A DNA stretch of 64,000 bases from Poecilobothrus nobilitatus (GCA_947095535.1 OX352772.1:182956240-183020239); one strand, 5' to 3'. Positions 11,271 to 23,656 are shown, counted from the stretch's first letter. The notes: generated by a model from the sequence alone, not told the origin. Numbers and translations: made by a program.

Positions 11271-12978
11271 GTAACCACTTTGTCATTTTCCCTGGCAATC
11301 CTGTTGGAATTACCATTCTGTGATTTCTGAACAGTAGTCCATTTTCAAAATGGAGTTCCGACTTAAGCTTATGAAATACTCGGCCATAATCATTCAGCTT
11401 TCGGTACTCTGGCCAACCATCTCTGACGAATTTGCAAACGCGTTTAAGGTTTTCATCCGACTCTAACATCTGATTATAGTAGTCATAATTGTCTATTGAG
11501 ACACAAGCAGACTTCATTACTGTGTGAATAACTCCATTTAGTTCCTTTTCTTCCGAAATCGAGTCCAATTGTACACGAGAAAGGCAGTCAGCCACCAACA
11601 TGTTTTTTCCCGGTTTAAAGACAATTTCCATTTTTGAATATTTTAATAACATCATAAACATTCGTTGCAACCTTGGCGTAACAGCGTCAATATCGCGTAA
11701 GTTCAACGTTTCTAGTAGCCTGTGATCACTCTCAACAGTAAAGTGACGTCCACAGATGAAATTATGGAAACGTCTGCATGCAAAAACTACGGCTAAAAGT
11801 TCCTTTTTAATTTGAGCCCATCTCTGTTCACATTTGCTAAGAGTTCTGGATGCAAATGCAATTGGATGACCGTCCTGCATGAGAACTGATCCGAGTCCAT
11901 CTTTTGATGCATCTGTCTGAATAACTACCGGCTTTTCCGGGTCGTATGGCTTCAGAATTGGATTTGTAGTGATAATCCTTAATAAGTTATAAAGTTCCAA
12001 GTCATGCTTCTCCTTCCATTCAAACGCAACGTTTTTTCCGGTTAGTCTTCTTAGTTCCGCTGTCAATTTGGACAGGTTTGGGATGAACTTCGCCAAATAT
12101 TTGACTAGACCCAACAACCGCATAACACCTTGTTTATCAGTTGGTTTCTTAAGATTTAATATTGCCTCAATATGCTTGTTCACTGGTTTTATTTTGCCCT
12201 CCGATAATATATGACCCATGAACTGTACTTCCGATTTACGATACTGAATTTTTTCCGGGTTAAATTGACATTGTTCACGCGTGCACGCTCAAGAACAGTT
12301 GCCAAAATTTTATCATGTTCCTCTTCATCTGATGCTACGATTCCAATATCATCAAAGTATACAAAGACACCTGGTATGTCACCAAATATTTGTATCATAC
12401 GCCTTTGAAAAATTTCCGGCGAAACGTTCAACTCAAACGCAAGTCGCTCGAATTTATACCGACCAAAGGGTGTCATAAAAGTTGTCAATTCCGAACTCTT
12501 TTCATCCAGTTCTAACTGCCAAAATCCATTTGCGCAATCCAGCACCGTGAATAATTTTTTATTGGCTAATTCCGAAGTGAAATTGTCAATAGTAGGAATC
12601 AAGAAATGTTCGCGCTTAAGGCACTTATTAAGTGGTTTTGGATCCAAGCAAATTCGTAACTCACCGTTTTTCTTTTCCACCACTTGTAAATAAACTTGTC
12701 CACCAGTCTGTCGGGTGAAACACTGGTGAAATGATTCCATTCTTTACCATATCATCAAGTTTCGGTTTAAGTTTTTTAACTATTGTATCTGGAAAGCGTT
12801 TTCTATAATGCACAACTGGTTTTGCATTTTCTTGTAAGTGTAGGGTAACTTTTCCAGAAATTTTTCCCAGCCCGGTGAATACATCACTATTTTCACTTAC
12901 AAATTTCTCTTCTTCATTCGAAAATTTAATTGCGCCAATGTCTAGTCGTTTAATTATTCCAAACTCAATACATGTCAC
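11254..12978 (-). pseudogene. Gypsy B copy 1 RT and RNase H
   Basis: RT fingers and palm (12189-12740) include FTVLDCANGFWQLEL and VFVYFDDIGIVAS (YFDD box). RNase H follows in 11254-12219: VIQTDASKDGLGSVL, FASRTLS, KKELLAVVFACRRFH and VADCLSR. A one-base loss near 12270 splits RT after the YFDD region. A second frameshift near 12690, shared by all copies, separates the N-terminal RT piece 12661-12978. Confidence 0.9.
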
Positions 12979-13048
12979 AAGCCCTAGTATCGGTTCAAAT
13001 GCGTCATCAACAACAACAAATTCCGCTATTTTTTCAACCTAAAATTTT

Positions 13049-14219
13049 TATTTTATTACATCTATAATCAAAAATAGGAAAGTTTTTTTGTTTATTGCAC
13101 ATTTTGATGTTTAAGTCTTTGACAATTCTTAATGGAACACAGTTGACGTCCGCTCCTGTATCGATTCGATTATCGATTAAATTCCACTAGCTTGTTTCCT
13201 ATTCGGTATGCTTTGGTCCATTGTTTTCTTTTCAGTCCGATTGAATTTAATCTAAAAACATAATTTTTACAACTAAGAATTGTTTTCAGATCACCACGTT
13301 TGGGCACTGATTTACCTGAAACATCGCCCCAACGAATATTGTTAATCCATTGTTTTCCACTGTTAGCTTTTGATTCCGATGTACTTGCGTTTGATTTAAT
13401 TTTCTTTTTTCGACACATCCTTTGAAAATTACCTTTTTTCCCACATGAACATGTGAAATCTTTGGCTGGACACTTGCTAATGTGATTTGGTTTCCAATCG
13501 CCGCCACAGTTAAAGCAGAAACGGCTATTGGTTGCCCTGATTGCGTTAATTGAATCATTTTCGTTGTTCTCACCTGATGATATCGCCAAGATCGATTGTC
13601 TTGATGCTAAAATTCCTTTGTTAACATTTGCCGATTCAAACGTTTTGTAAATGTCAATTACACGGTTCAACTCTTCATCACGTCCATCAAGCAATTTTAA
13701 CTGTAGTTTCTTATCAACCACCCCGGTGATAATACGATCACGCAACATTCGATTCTCGTACGAAGCTCCGCATGTACAATTAAATTCACAACGCTCGATT
13801 TGAGTTCTAAGTTCAGTTAAAAATTCATTAAACGGCTGTCGTTCCTTTTGGGCCATATTGTTGAATTTATATGATTCCATCGTCACATTCTTTTGGGGTA
13901 AACAATGTGTATCAAACGCCTTCAAAACATCATTCGTGTGTTCAGCTACATTACCCGCTGCTGGTACAACTCGTGACACAGTGACAGTATCTAGTAGTGA
14001 ATTCTGAGATCCGTCATTTGGAAATTAGGTATTATAAATATTTGCACCATTTGTTCCAATTATCCATAAAAAATTTGCTATTTTTGTAGTTTCCGGCTCA
14101 GTATTCTTGTTGTTTGCAATCATGTACACAAAAAAATCGCGCTTCCAATTTTGCCAATCTGATGACAAATTAGTGCAATCTAATTCTCTTAATTCCCTTC
14201 TTGTATCCACCATTCTCAA
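13049..14219 (-). pseudogene. Gypsy B copy 1 gag and protease
   Basis: Gag start at 14219, in-frame stop near 14025, continuation 13170-13979 with zinc-knuckle cysteines (CFNCGGDWKPNHISKC and CSCGKKGNFQRMC). A 27-bp deletion near the start of the second part distinguishes it from copy 3. Protease active site IDTGADVNCVP lies near 13150 in another frame. Confidence 0.85.
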
Positions 14220-14515
14220 TACGTTCCATTAACTGATAAAAATATCCGATAAAATTTAATCCGTGAACTATTTGATTATTTATTTTACTCTTTTTATTTT
14301 ATAACTATACAAAAAATAAAATAAAAAAAATTACTATATTGTTTAACTGTAATTATATTTTATTCGTGTAACTGGATTTCTTTGCTTGATGGTTTACACG
14401 TGCTTTTAATCCAGGGTTTTATGATCAATAATCAATTTCCGATGGTGAGAATCCGTGGTTTCTTGAATTCCTGAATGTATTTTTTTTTTTTTTTTTTCTT
14501 CTACTTCTGACACCA

Positions 14516-14698
14516 TGTAATAAGTATTTATAAAATAATAACACGTTGAGTAATTATTTATTTTATATAGTATTTTTATTATCTTCGTTCTTTATAAATT
14601 TGTTTAATTAAGCTCAACTGCTTTATAAACGTCAGCTGCCACCTACAGCAGGGCTGTCAATTATGCTGTGATATTTCATTCCCAGTTGTCCCATTACA
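14516..14698 (-). repeat. Gypsy B LTR2, short type
   Basis: 183 bp. Lacks the 35 bp after TTTAATTAA that are present in LTR1 and LTR4, and shares GCAGGGCTG with LTR3 where the long LTRs have GCAGGGTTG. Confidence 0.95.
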
Positions 14699-14737
14699 CG
14701 CTTTTTTTTCTTTAACTAACAATAACTGTTGCAATGT

Positions 14738-15454
14738 TTACCAACCATATCTTTGCGGTTGTTTAACCGCTCGACCACTACGCGTTCTATAATTGTCTTG
14801 AGCCAATGGTTCTGGTTCCCCTGAATCATCACTCTCAGCGATGTCATATTCCGATGAATTCTGATAATCGTCATTTGCACCTTCTTCTGGACGCTGCAGT
14901 TCTTCCGCCGTCACAATGTTCCTGGGAGTTTCTTTATTTTGGTTGTTACTATTAGTATCTTTACCGAGATCAACTGTTTCTTTTCCTGGGTTTGCAATTC
15001 GAATCTCTGGCAAATTGTCCAAGTAACCCGTCTTCACATTTTCTTCAAAAACTAGCTCACTAGCATTAAAGTCCTCATTCCTTGTTTTAGCGATGAATCG
15101 ACGATTACGTCTAAAATGATGTTCGAATGCATCTTTGATAATGTACGAGCGGTCATTAATTATTCCAGCGATTTTTAGGTAATGCCATTCTTTCCCATTC
15201 TTTTAAAAAATTACCAGGTCGTTTAGGCTCAATGCAGGCAATTTTTCTACGTTTCGATCATAGTAAAACTTCTGCTTTTTCTTTTTATTCCCAATTCTTT
15301 CTTGAATCGTTTCTTCTTTCAAATTGTTTCTGACAAGCAATTTTTCTGATACGGGCAACTTTGTCTTAATCAATCTTCCGAAGAACAGTTCCGGGCCAAA
15401 AACATAACATCCTTGCTCTTGCAAGTGTTTTTTCAATTCAGAGATGCGGTTCAT
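14738..15454 (-). pseudogene. Gypsy B copy 2 integrase remnant and Pol tail
   Basis: Same 520-bp catalytic-core deletion as copy 1. The Pol tail (14738-15037) is identical in translation to copy 3 and differs from copy 1 (for example ANPGK against ASPGK), marking it as Y type. Confidence 0.85.
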
Positions 15455-17162
15455 GTAACCACTTTGTCATTTTCCCTGGCAATCCTGTTGGAATTACCAT
15501 TCTGTGATTTCTGAACAGTAGTCCATTTTCAAAATGGAGTTCCGACTTAAGCTTATGAAATACTCGGCCATAATCATTCAGCTTTCGGTACTCTGGCCAA
15601 CCATCTCTGACGAATTTGCAAACGCGTTTAAGGTTTTCATCCGACTCTAACATCTGATTATAGTAGTCATAATTGTCTATTGAGACACAAGCAGACTTCA
15701 TTACTGTGTGAATAACTCCATTTAGTTCCTTTTCTTCCGAAATCGAGTCCAATTGTACACGAGAAAGGCAGTCAGCCACCAACATGTTTTTTCCCGGTTT
15801 AAAGACAATTTCCATTTTTGAATATTTTAATAACATCATAAACATTCGTTGCAACCTTGGCGTAACAGCGTCAATATCGCGTAAGTTCAACGTTTCTAGT
15901 AGCCTGTGATCACTCTCAACAGTAAAGTGACGTCCACAGATGAAATTATGGAAACGTCTGCATGCAAAAACTACGGCTAAAAGTTCCTTTTTAATTTGAG
16001 CCCATCTCTGTTCACATTTGCTAAGAGTTCTGGATGCAAATGCAATTGGATGACCGTCCTGCATGAGAACTGATCCGAGTCCATCTTTTGATGCATCTGT
16101 CTGAATAACTACCGGCTTTTCCGGGTCGTATGGCTTCAGAATTGGATTTGTAGTGATAATCCTTAATAAGTTATAAAGTTCCAAGTCATGCTTCTCCTTC
16201 CATTCAAACGCAACGTTTTTTCCGGTTAGTCTTCTTAGTTCCGCTGTCAATTTGGACAGGTTTGGGATGAACTTCGCCAAATATTTGACTAGACCCAACA
16301 ACCGCATAACACCTTGTTTATCAGTTGGTTTCTTAAGATTTAATATTGCCTCAATATGCTTGTTCACTGGTTTTATTTTGCCCTCCGATAATATATGACC
16401 CATGAACTGTACTTCCGATTTACGATACTGAATTTTTTCCGGGTTAAATTGACATTGTTCACGCGTGCACGCTCAAGAACAGTTGCCAAAATTTTATCAT
16501 GTTCCTCTTCATCTGATGCTACGATTCCAATATCATCAAAGTATACAAAGACACCTGGTATGTCACCAAATATTTGTATCATACGCCTTTGAAAAATTTC
16601 CGGCGAAACGTTCAACTCAAACGCAAGTCGCTCGAATTTATACCGACCAAAGGGTGTCATAAAAGTTGTCAATTCCGAACTCTTTTCATCCAGTTCTAAC
16701 TGCCAAAATCCATTTGCGCAATCCAGCACCGTGAATAATTTTTTATTGGCTAATTCCGAAGTGAAATTGTCAATAGTAGGAATCAAGAAATGTTCGCGCT
16801 TAAGGCACTTATTAAGTGGTTTTGGATCCAAGCAAATTCGTAACTCACCGTTTTTCTTTTCCACCACTTGTAAATAAACTTGTCCACCAGTCTGTCGGGT
16901 GAAACACTGGTGAAATGATTCCATTCTTTACCATATCATCAAGTTTCGGTTTAAGTTTTTTAACTATTGTATCTGGAAAGCGTTTTCTATAATGCACAAC
17001 TGGTTTTGCATTTTCTTGTAAGTGTAGGGTAACTTTTCCAGAAATTTTTCCCAGCCCGGTGAATACATCACTATTTTCACTTACAAATTTCTCTTCTTCA
17101 TTCGAAAATTTAATTGCGCCAATGTCTAGTCGTTTAATTATTCCAAACTCAATACATGTCAC
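15438..17162 (-). pseudogene. Gypsy B copy 2 RT and RNase H
   Basis: Translations of all pieces (15438-16403, 16373-16924, 16845-17162) are identical to copy 1, including the one-base frameshift after the YFDD region. The identity supports recent duplication of the Y unit. Confidence 0.9.
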
Positions 17163-17232
17163 AAGCCCTAGTATCGGTTCAAATGCGTCATCAACAACAA
17201 CAAATTCCGCTATTTTTTCAACCTAAAATTTT

Positions 17233-18403
17233 TATTTTATTACATCTATAATCAAAAATAGGAAAGTTTTTTTGTTTATTGCACATTTTGATGTTTAAGT
17301 CTTTGACAATTCTTAATGGAACACAGTTGACGTCCGCTCCTGTATCGATTCGATTATCGATTAAATTCCACTAGCTTGTTTCCTATTCGGTATGCTTTGG
17401 TCCATTGTTTTCTTTTCAGTCCGATTGAATTTAATCTAAAAACATAATTTTTACAACTAAGAATTGTTTTCAGATCACCACGTTTGGGCACTGATTTACC
17501 TGAAACATCGCCCCAACGAATATTGTTAATCCATTGTTTTCCACTGTTAGCTTTTGATTCCGATGTACTTGCGTTTGATTTAATTTTCTTTTTTCGACAC
17601 ATCCTTTGAAAATTACCTTTTTTCCCACATGAACATGTGAAATCTTTGGCTGGACACTTGCTAATGTGATTTGGTTTCCAATCGCCGCCACAGTTAAAGC
17701 AGAAACGGCTATTGGTTGCCCTGATTGCGTTAATTGAATCATTTTCGTTGTTCTCACCTGATGATATCGCCAAGATCGATTGTCTTGATGCTAAAATTCC
17801 TTTGTTAACATTTGCCGATTCAAACGTTTTGTAAATGTCAATTACACGGTTCAACTCTTCATCACGTCCATCAAGCAATTTTAACTGTAGTTTCTTATCA
17901 ACCACCCCGGTGATAATACGATCACGCAACATTCGATTCTCGTACGAAGCTCCGCATGTACAATTAAATTCACAACGCTCGATTTGAGTTCTAAGTTCAG
18001 TTAAAAATTCATTAAACGGCTGTCGTTCCTTTTGGGCCATATTGTTGAATTTATATGATTCCATCGTCACATTCTTTTGGGGTAAACAATGTGTATCAAA
18101 CGCCTTCAAAACATCATTCGTGTGTTCAGCTACATTACCCGCTGCTGGTACAACTCGTGACACAGTGACAGTATCTAGTAGTGAATTCTGAGATCCGTCA
18201 TTTGGAAATTAGGTATTATAAATATTTGCACCATTTGTTCCAATTATCCATAAAAAATTTGCTATTTTTGTAGTTTCCGGCTCAGTATTCTTGTTGTTTG
18301 CAATCATGTACACAAAAAAATCGCGCTTCCAATTTTGCCAATCTGATGACAAATTAGTGCAATCTAATTCTCTTAATTCCCTTCTTGTATCCACCATTCT
18401 CAA
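17233..18403 (-). pseudogene. Gypsy B copy 2 gag and protease
   Basis: Identical in translation to copy 1: gag start at 18403, in-frame stop near 18209, zinc-knuckle region within 17354-18163, the 27-bp deletion, and DTGADVNCVP near 17335 in a shifted frame. Confidence 0.88.
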
Positions 18404-18699
18404 TACGTTCCATTAACTGATAAAAATATCCGATAAAATTTAATCCGTGAACTATTTGATTATTTATTTTACTCTTTTTATTTTATAACTATACAAAAAA
18501 TAAAATAAAAAAAATTACTATATTGTTTAACTGTAATTATATTTTATTCGTGTAACTGGATTTCTTTGCTTGATGGTTTACACGTGCTTTTAATCCAGGG
18601 TTTTATGATCAATAATCAATTTCCGATGGTGAGAATCCGTGGTTTCTTGAATTCCTGAATGTATTTTTTTTTTTTTTTTTTCTTCTACTTCTGACACCA

Positions 18700-18882
18700 T
18701 GTAATAAGTATTTATAAAATAATAACACGTTGAGTAATTATTTATTTTATATAGTATTTTTATTATCTTCGTTCTTTATAAATTTGTTTAATTAAGCTCA
18801 ACTGCTTTATAAACGTCAGCTGCCACCTACAGCAGGGCTGTCAATTATGCTGTGATATTTCATTCCCAGTTGTCCCATTACA
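18700..18882 (-). repeat. Gypsy B LTR3, short type
   Basis: 183 bp, same 35-bp deletion and same diagnostic base as LTR2. It sits between copies 2 and 3, inside the Y-type block. Confidence 0.95.
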
Positions 18883-18921
18883 CGCTTTTTTTTCTTTAAC
18901 TAACAATAACTGTTGCAATGT

Positions 18922-20158
18922 TTACCAACCATATCTTTGCGGTTGTTTAACCGCTCGACCACTACGCGTTCTATAATTGTCTTGAGCCAATGGTTCTGGT
19001 TCCCCTGAATCATCACTCTCAGCGATGTCATATTCCGATGAATTCTGATAATCGTCATTTGCACCTTCTTCTGGACGCTGCAGTTCTTCCGCCGTCACAA
19101 TGTTCCTGGGAGTTTCTTTATTTTGGTTGTTACTATTAGTATCTTTACCGAGATCAACTGTTTCTTTTCCTGGGTTTGCAATTCGAATCTCTGGCAAATT
19201 GTCCAAGTAACCCGTCTTCACATTTTCTTCAAAAACTAGCTCACTAGCATTAAAGTCCTCATTCCTTGTTTTAGCGATGAATCGACGATTACGTCTAAAA
19301 TGATGTTCGAATGCATCTTTGATAATGTACGAGCGGTCATTAATTATTCCAGCGATTTTTAGGTAATGCCATTCTTTCCCATTCTTTTAAAAAATTACCA
19401 GGTCGTTTAGGCTCAATGCAGGCAATTTTTTTACGTTTCGATCATAGTAAAACTTATGCTTTTTCTTTTTATTCCCAATTCTTTCTTGAATCGTTTCTTC
19501 TTTCAAATTGTTTCTGACAAGCAATTTTTCTGATACGGGCAACTTTGTCTTAATCAATCTTCCGAAGAACAGTTCCGATGGAGTGAGATGCATGCTTGCA
19601 ACAGGTGTGGTATTGTACTCCATAATTCTGTATTGAAACTGATCTACTTTATTGGGTTCATAGCAGCGTTTCAGAATGTTTTTTTGCAATCGCCACTCCC
19701 TTTTCAGCCAATCCGTTACTTTGCGGGTATCTCGGACTGGAGTATTTAAATTGAACATTAAAGTTCCGCGAAAACTTTTCAAAATCTGCTGAATTGAATG
19801 GAACATTATCAGTTTTTATTTTTGATGGATATCCAATTATATTGAAAATGGAACGAAAAACGTCAATAATGTGCCCAGACGTTTTATTATTTACCTTGGT
19901 GGCGAATAGAATTTGAATATGCGTGAAAAATTGAGATAAAATCACGGCCAACATACTCAAATAAATCCACTGAGGCGATATGATATGGGTATTTTGGATT
20001 AATTTCTTGAACCAATGGTTCCTTTGGATTATTCCGCTTGAATTTCGCACAAACGTTACATGACACAACCATATCTTTAATTTGTGTATTCATTCCGGGC
20101 CAAAAGTATAACATCCTTGCTTTTGCAAGTGTTTTTTCAATTCAGAGATGCGGTTCAT
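18922..20158 (-). pseudogene. Gypsy B copy 3 integrase (core retained) and Pol tail
   Basis: Keeps the catalytic core missing from copies 1 and 2. 19887-20158 holds the zinc-finger end (CNVCAKFKRNNPKEPL) and the first Asp in HIASVDLFEYVG. 19658-20068 continues with the second Asp in PSKIKTDNVPFNSADF and the catalytic Glu in SNGLAEKGVAIAKK. 19387-19806 is the C-terminal part. Two frameshifts separate these pieces. The tail 18922-19221 is Y type; from 19431 on the sequence is X type. Confidence 0.88.
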
Positions 20159-21867
20159 GTAACCACTTTGTCATTTTCCCTTGCAATCCTGTTGTAATTA
20201 CCATTCTGTGATTTCTGAACAGTAGTCCATTTTCAAAATGGAGTTCCGACTTAAGCTTATGAAATACTCGGCCATAATCATTCAGCTTTCGGTACTCTGG
20301 CCAACCATCTCTGACGAATTTGCAAACGCGTTTAAGGTTTTCATCCGACTCTAACATCTGGTTATAGTAGTCATAATTGTCTATTGAGACACAAGCAGAC
20401 TTCATTACTGTGTGAATAACTCCATTTAGTTCCTTTTCTTCCGAAATCGAGTCCAATTGTGCACGAGAAAGGCAGTCAGCCACCAACATGTTTTTTCCCG
20501 GTTTAAAGACAATTTCCGTTTTTGAGTATTTTAATAACATCATAAACATTCGTTGCAACCTTGGCGTAACAGCGTCAATATCGCGTAAGTTCAACGTTTC
20601 TAGTAGCCTGTGATCACTCTCAACAGTAAAGTGACGTCCATAGATGAAATTATGGAAACGTCTGCATGCAAAAACTACGGCTAAAAGTTCCTTTTCAATT
20701 TGAGCCCATCTCTGTTCACATTTGCTAAGAGTTCTGGATGCAAATGCAATTGGATGACCGTCCTGCATGAGAACTGATCCGAGTCCATCTTTTGATGCAT
20801 CTGTCTGAATAACTACCGGCTTTTCCGGGTCGTATGGCTTCAGAATTGGATTTGTAGTGATAATCCTTAATAAGTTATAAAGTTCCAAGTCATGCTTCTC
20901 CTTCCATTCAAACGCAACGTTTTTTCCGGTTAGTCTGCTTAGTTCCGCTGTCAATTTGGACAGGTTTGGGATGAACTTCGCCAAATATTTGACTAGACCC
21001 AACAACTGCATAACACCTTGTTTATCAGTTGGTTTCTTAAGATTTAATATTGCCTCAATATGCTTGTTCACTGGTTTTATTTTGCCCTCCGATAATATAT
21101 GACCCATGAACTGTACTTCCGATTTACGATACTGAATTTTTTCCGGGCTAAATCTGACATTGTTCACGCGTGCACGCTCAAGAACAGTTGCCAAAATTTT
21201 ATCATGTTCCTCTTCATCTGATGCTACGATTCCAATATCATCAAAGTATACAAAGACACCTGGTATGTCACCAAATATTTGTATCATACGCCTTTGAAAA
21301 ATTTCCGGCGAAACGTTCAACTCAAACGCAAGTCGCTCGAATTTATACCGACCAAAGGGTGTCATAAAAGTTGTCAATTCCGAACTCTTTTCATCCAGTT
21401 CCAACTGCCAAAATCCATTTGCGCAATCCAGCACCGTGAATAATTTTTTATTGGCTAATTCCGAAGTGAAATTGTCAATAGTAGGAATCAAGAAATGTTC
21501 GCGCTTAAGGCACTTATTAAGTGGTTTTGGATCCAAGCAAATTCGTAACTCACCATTTTTCTTTTCCACCACTTGTAAATAAATTTGTCCACCAGTCTGT
21601 CGGGTGAAACACTGGTGAAATGATTCCATTCTTTACCATATCATCAAGTTTCGGTTTAAGTTTTTTAACTATTGTATCTGGAAAGCGTTTTCTATAATGC
21701 ACAACTGGTTTTGCATTTTCTTGTAAGTGTAGGGTAACTTTTCCAGAAATTTTTCCCAGCCCGGTGAATACATCACTATTTTCACTTACAAATTTCTCTT
21801 CTTCATTCGAAAATTTAATTGCGCCAATGTCTAGTCGTTTAATTATTCCAAACTCAATACATGTCAC
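20142..21867 (-). pseudogene. Gypsy B copy 3 RT and RNase H (495-residue open segment)
   Basis: The longest intact retroelement segment in the window (20142-21629): RT palm with FTVLDCANGFWQLEL and YFDD, thumb/connection, RNase H with QTDASKDGLGS, EKELLAVVFACRRFH and ESDHRLLE. It lacks the frameshift of copies 1 and 2. The upstream RT piece 21550-21867 is in another frame because of a break shared by all three copies near 21580, so even this copy is not fully coding. Confidence 0.92.
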
Positions 21868-21937
21868 AAGCCCTAGTATCGGTTCAAATGCGTCATCAAC
21901 AACAACAAATTCCGCTATTTTTTCAACCTAAAATTTT

Positions 21938-23135
21938 TATTTTATTACATCTATAATCAAAAATAGGAAAGTTTTTTTGTTTATTGCACATTTTGATGTT
22001 TAAGTCTTTGACAATTCTTAATGGAACACAGTTGACGTCCGCTCCTGTATCGATTCGATTATCGATTAAATTCCACTAGCTTGTTTCCTATTCGGTATGC
22101 TTTGGTCCATTGTTTTCTTTTCAGTCCGATTGAATTTAATCTAAAAACATAATTTTTACAACTAAGAATTGTTTTCAGATCACCACGTTTGGGCACTGAT
22201 TTACCTGAAACATCGCCCCAACGAATATTGTTAATCCATTGTTTTCCACTGTTAGCTTTTGATTCCGATGTACTTGCGTTTGATTTAATTTTCTTTTTTC
22301 GACACATCCTTTGAAAATTACCTTTTTTCCCACATGAACATGTGAAATCTTTGGCTGGACACTTGCTAATGTGATTTGGTTTCCAATCGCCGCCACAGTT
22401 AAAGCAGAAACGGCTATTGGTTGCCCTGATTGCGTTAATTGAATCATTTTCGTTGTTCTCACCTGATGATATCGCCAAGATCGATTGTCTTGATGCTAAA
22501 ATTCCTTTGTTAACATTTGCCGATTCAAACGTTTTGTAAATGTCAATTACACGGTTCAACTCTTCATCACGTCCATCAAGCAATTTTAACTGTAGTTTCT
22601 TATCAACCACCCCGGTGATAATACGATCACGCAACATTCGATTCTCGTACGAAGCTCCGCATGTACAATTAAATTCACAACGCTCGATTTGAGTTCTAAG
22701 TTCAGTTAAAAATTCATTAAACGGCTGTCGTTCCTTTTGGGCCATATTGTTGAATTTATATGATTCCATCGTCACATTCTTTTGGGGTAAACAATGTGTA
22801 TCAAACGCCTTCAAAACATCATTCAATGAGCGCTGCTGAATATCATTAACCGTGTGTTCAGCTCCATTACCCGCTGCTGGTACAACTCGTGACACAGTGA
22901 CAGTATCTAGTAGTGAATTCTGAGATCCGTCATTTGGAAATTAGGTATTATAAATATTTGCACCATTTGTTCCAATTATCCATAAAAAATTTGCTATTTT
23001 TGTAGTTTCCGGCTCAGTATTCTTGTTGTTTGCAATCATGTACACTAAAAAATCGCGCTTCCAATTTTCCCAATCTGATGACAAATTAGTGCAATCTAAT
23101 TCTCTTAATTCCCTTCTTGTATGCACCATTCTCAA
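21938..23135 (-). pseudogene. Gypsy B copy 3 gag and protease
   Basis: Gag start at 23135. An in-frame TAA near 22941 interrupts gag at the same position as in copies 1 and 2. 22059-22895 continues in the same frame with the CCHC-like zinc knuckles, and retains the 27 bp (around HTVNDIQQRSL) absent from the other copies. Protease DTGADVNCVP (near 22040) follows in a shifted frame. Confidence 0.88.
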
Positions 23136-23417
23136 TACGTTCCATTAACTGATAAAAATATCCGATAAAATTTAATCCGTGAACTATTTGATTATTTATT
23201 TTACTCTTTTTATTTTATAACTATACAAAAAATAAAATAAAAAAAATTACTATATTGTTTAACTGTAATTATATTTTATTCGTGTAACTGGATTTCTTTG
23301 CTTGATGGTTAACACGTGCTTTTAATCCAGGGTTTTATGATCAATAATCAATTTCCGATGGTGAGAATCCGTGGTTTCTTGAATTCCTGAATGTATTTTT
23401 TTTTTTTTTTTTTTCTT

Positions 23418-23432
23418 CTACTTCTGACACCA
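23418..23432 (-). promoter_or_regulatory. Gypsy B primer-binding site
   Basis: On the minus strand TGGTGTCAGAAGTAG starts right after the 5' LTR. It complements the 3' end of an insect-type tRNA-Leu (acceptor CTGAC plus ACCA). The same site follows LTR2 and LTR3. Confidence 0.7.
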
Positions 23433-23651
23433 TGTAATAAGTATTTATAAAATAATAACACGTTGAGTAATTATTTATTTTATATAGTATTTTTATTATC
23501 TTCGTTCTTTATAAATTTGTTTAATTAATTGTTTATAATACGTATTATTCCACACGAGATTGAAGCTCAACTGCTTTATAAACGTCAGCTGCCACCTACA
23601 GCAGGGTTGTCAATTATGCTGTGATATTTCATTCCCAGTTGTCCCATTACA
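23433..23651 (-). repeat. Gypsy B LTR4, long type, array 5' end
   Basis: 219 bp, long type with the 35 bp that LTR2 and LTR3 lack. Together with LTR1 it shares the GGGTC target duplication, so these two are the original pair. Confidence 0.95.
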
Positions 23652-23656
23652 GGGTC

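Larger units (their letters stand above)
11063..19430 (-). mobile_element. Inferred dimer of the defective short-LTR variant (Y type)
   Basis: Within the array, all sequence from 11063 to 19372 is one variant type (Y): 35-bp LTR deletion, 520-bp integrase deletion, 27-bp gag deletion and an RT frameshift. Sequence outside is X type. The length between equivalent switch points is 8,368 bp, exactly twice 4,184 (183-bp LTR plus 4,001-bp body). The two Y units look identical. The boundaries fall in the same homologous 58-bp interval (11005-11062 and 19373-19430). Confidence 0.75.
10297..23651 (-). mobile_element. Gypsy B tandem array: four LTRs, three bodies
   Basis: A minus-strand LTR retroelement array inserted in Gypsy A gag, with the 5-bp duplication GGGTC at 10292-10296 and 23652-23656. 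LTRs begin TGTAAT and end ATTACA. Order on the plus strand: LTR1 10297-10514, body 1, LTR2 14516-14698, body 2, LTR3 18700-18882, body 3, LTR4 23433-23651. Outer LTRs are the long type (218/219 bp); inner LTRs carry a 35-bp deletion (183 bp). Bodies 1 and 2 are each 4,001 bp and body 3 is 4,550 bp. RT sequence suggests the Mag/K02A2.6-like branch of Ty3/Gypsy (tentative). Confidence 0.95.

Noticed and set aside
12211..12478. Plus-strand ORFs repeated in each Gypsy B copy
   Set aside because: Repeated only because the RT region is repeated; they are antisense shadows of the YFDD segment.
10297..23651. Three independent Gypsy B insertions next to one another
   Set aside because: Adjacent bodies share single LTRs and only the outermost LTRs have target duplications, which independent insertions would not give.
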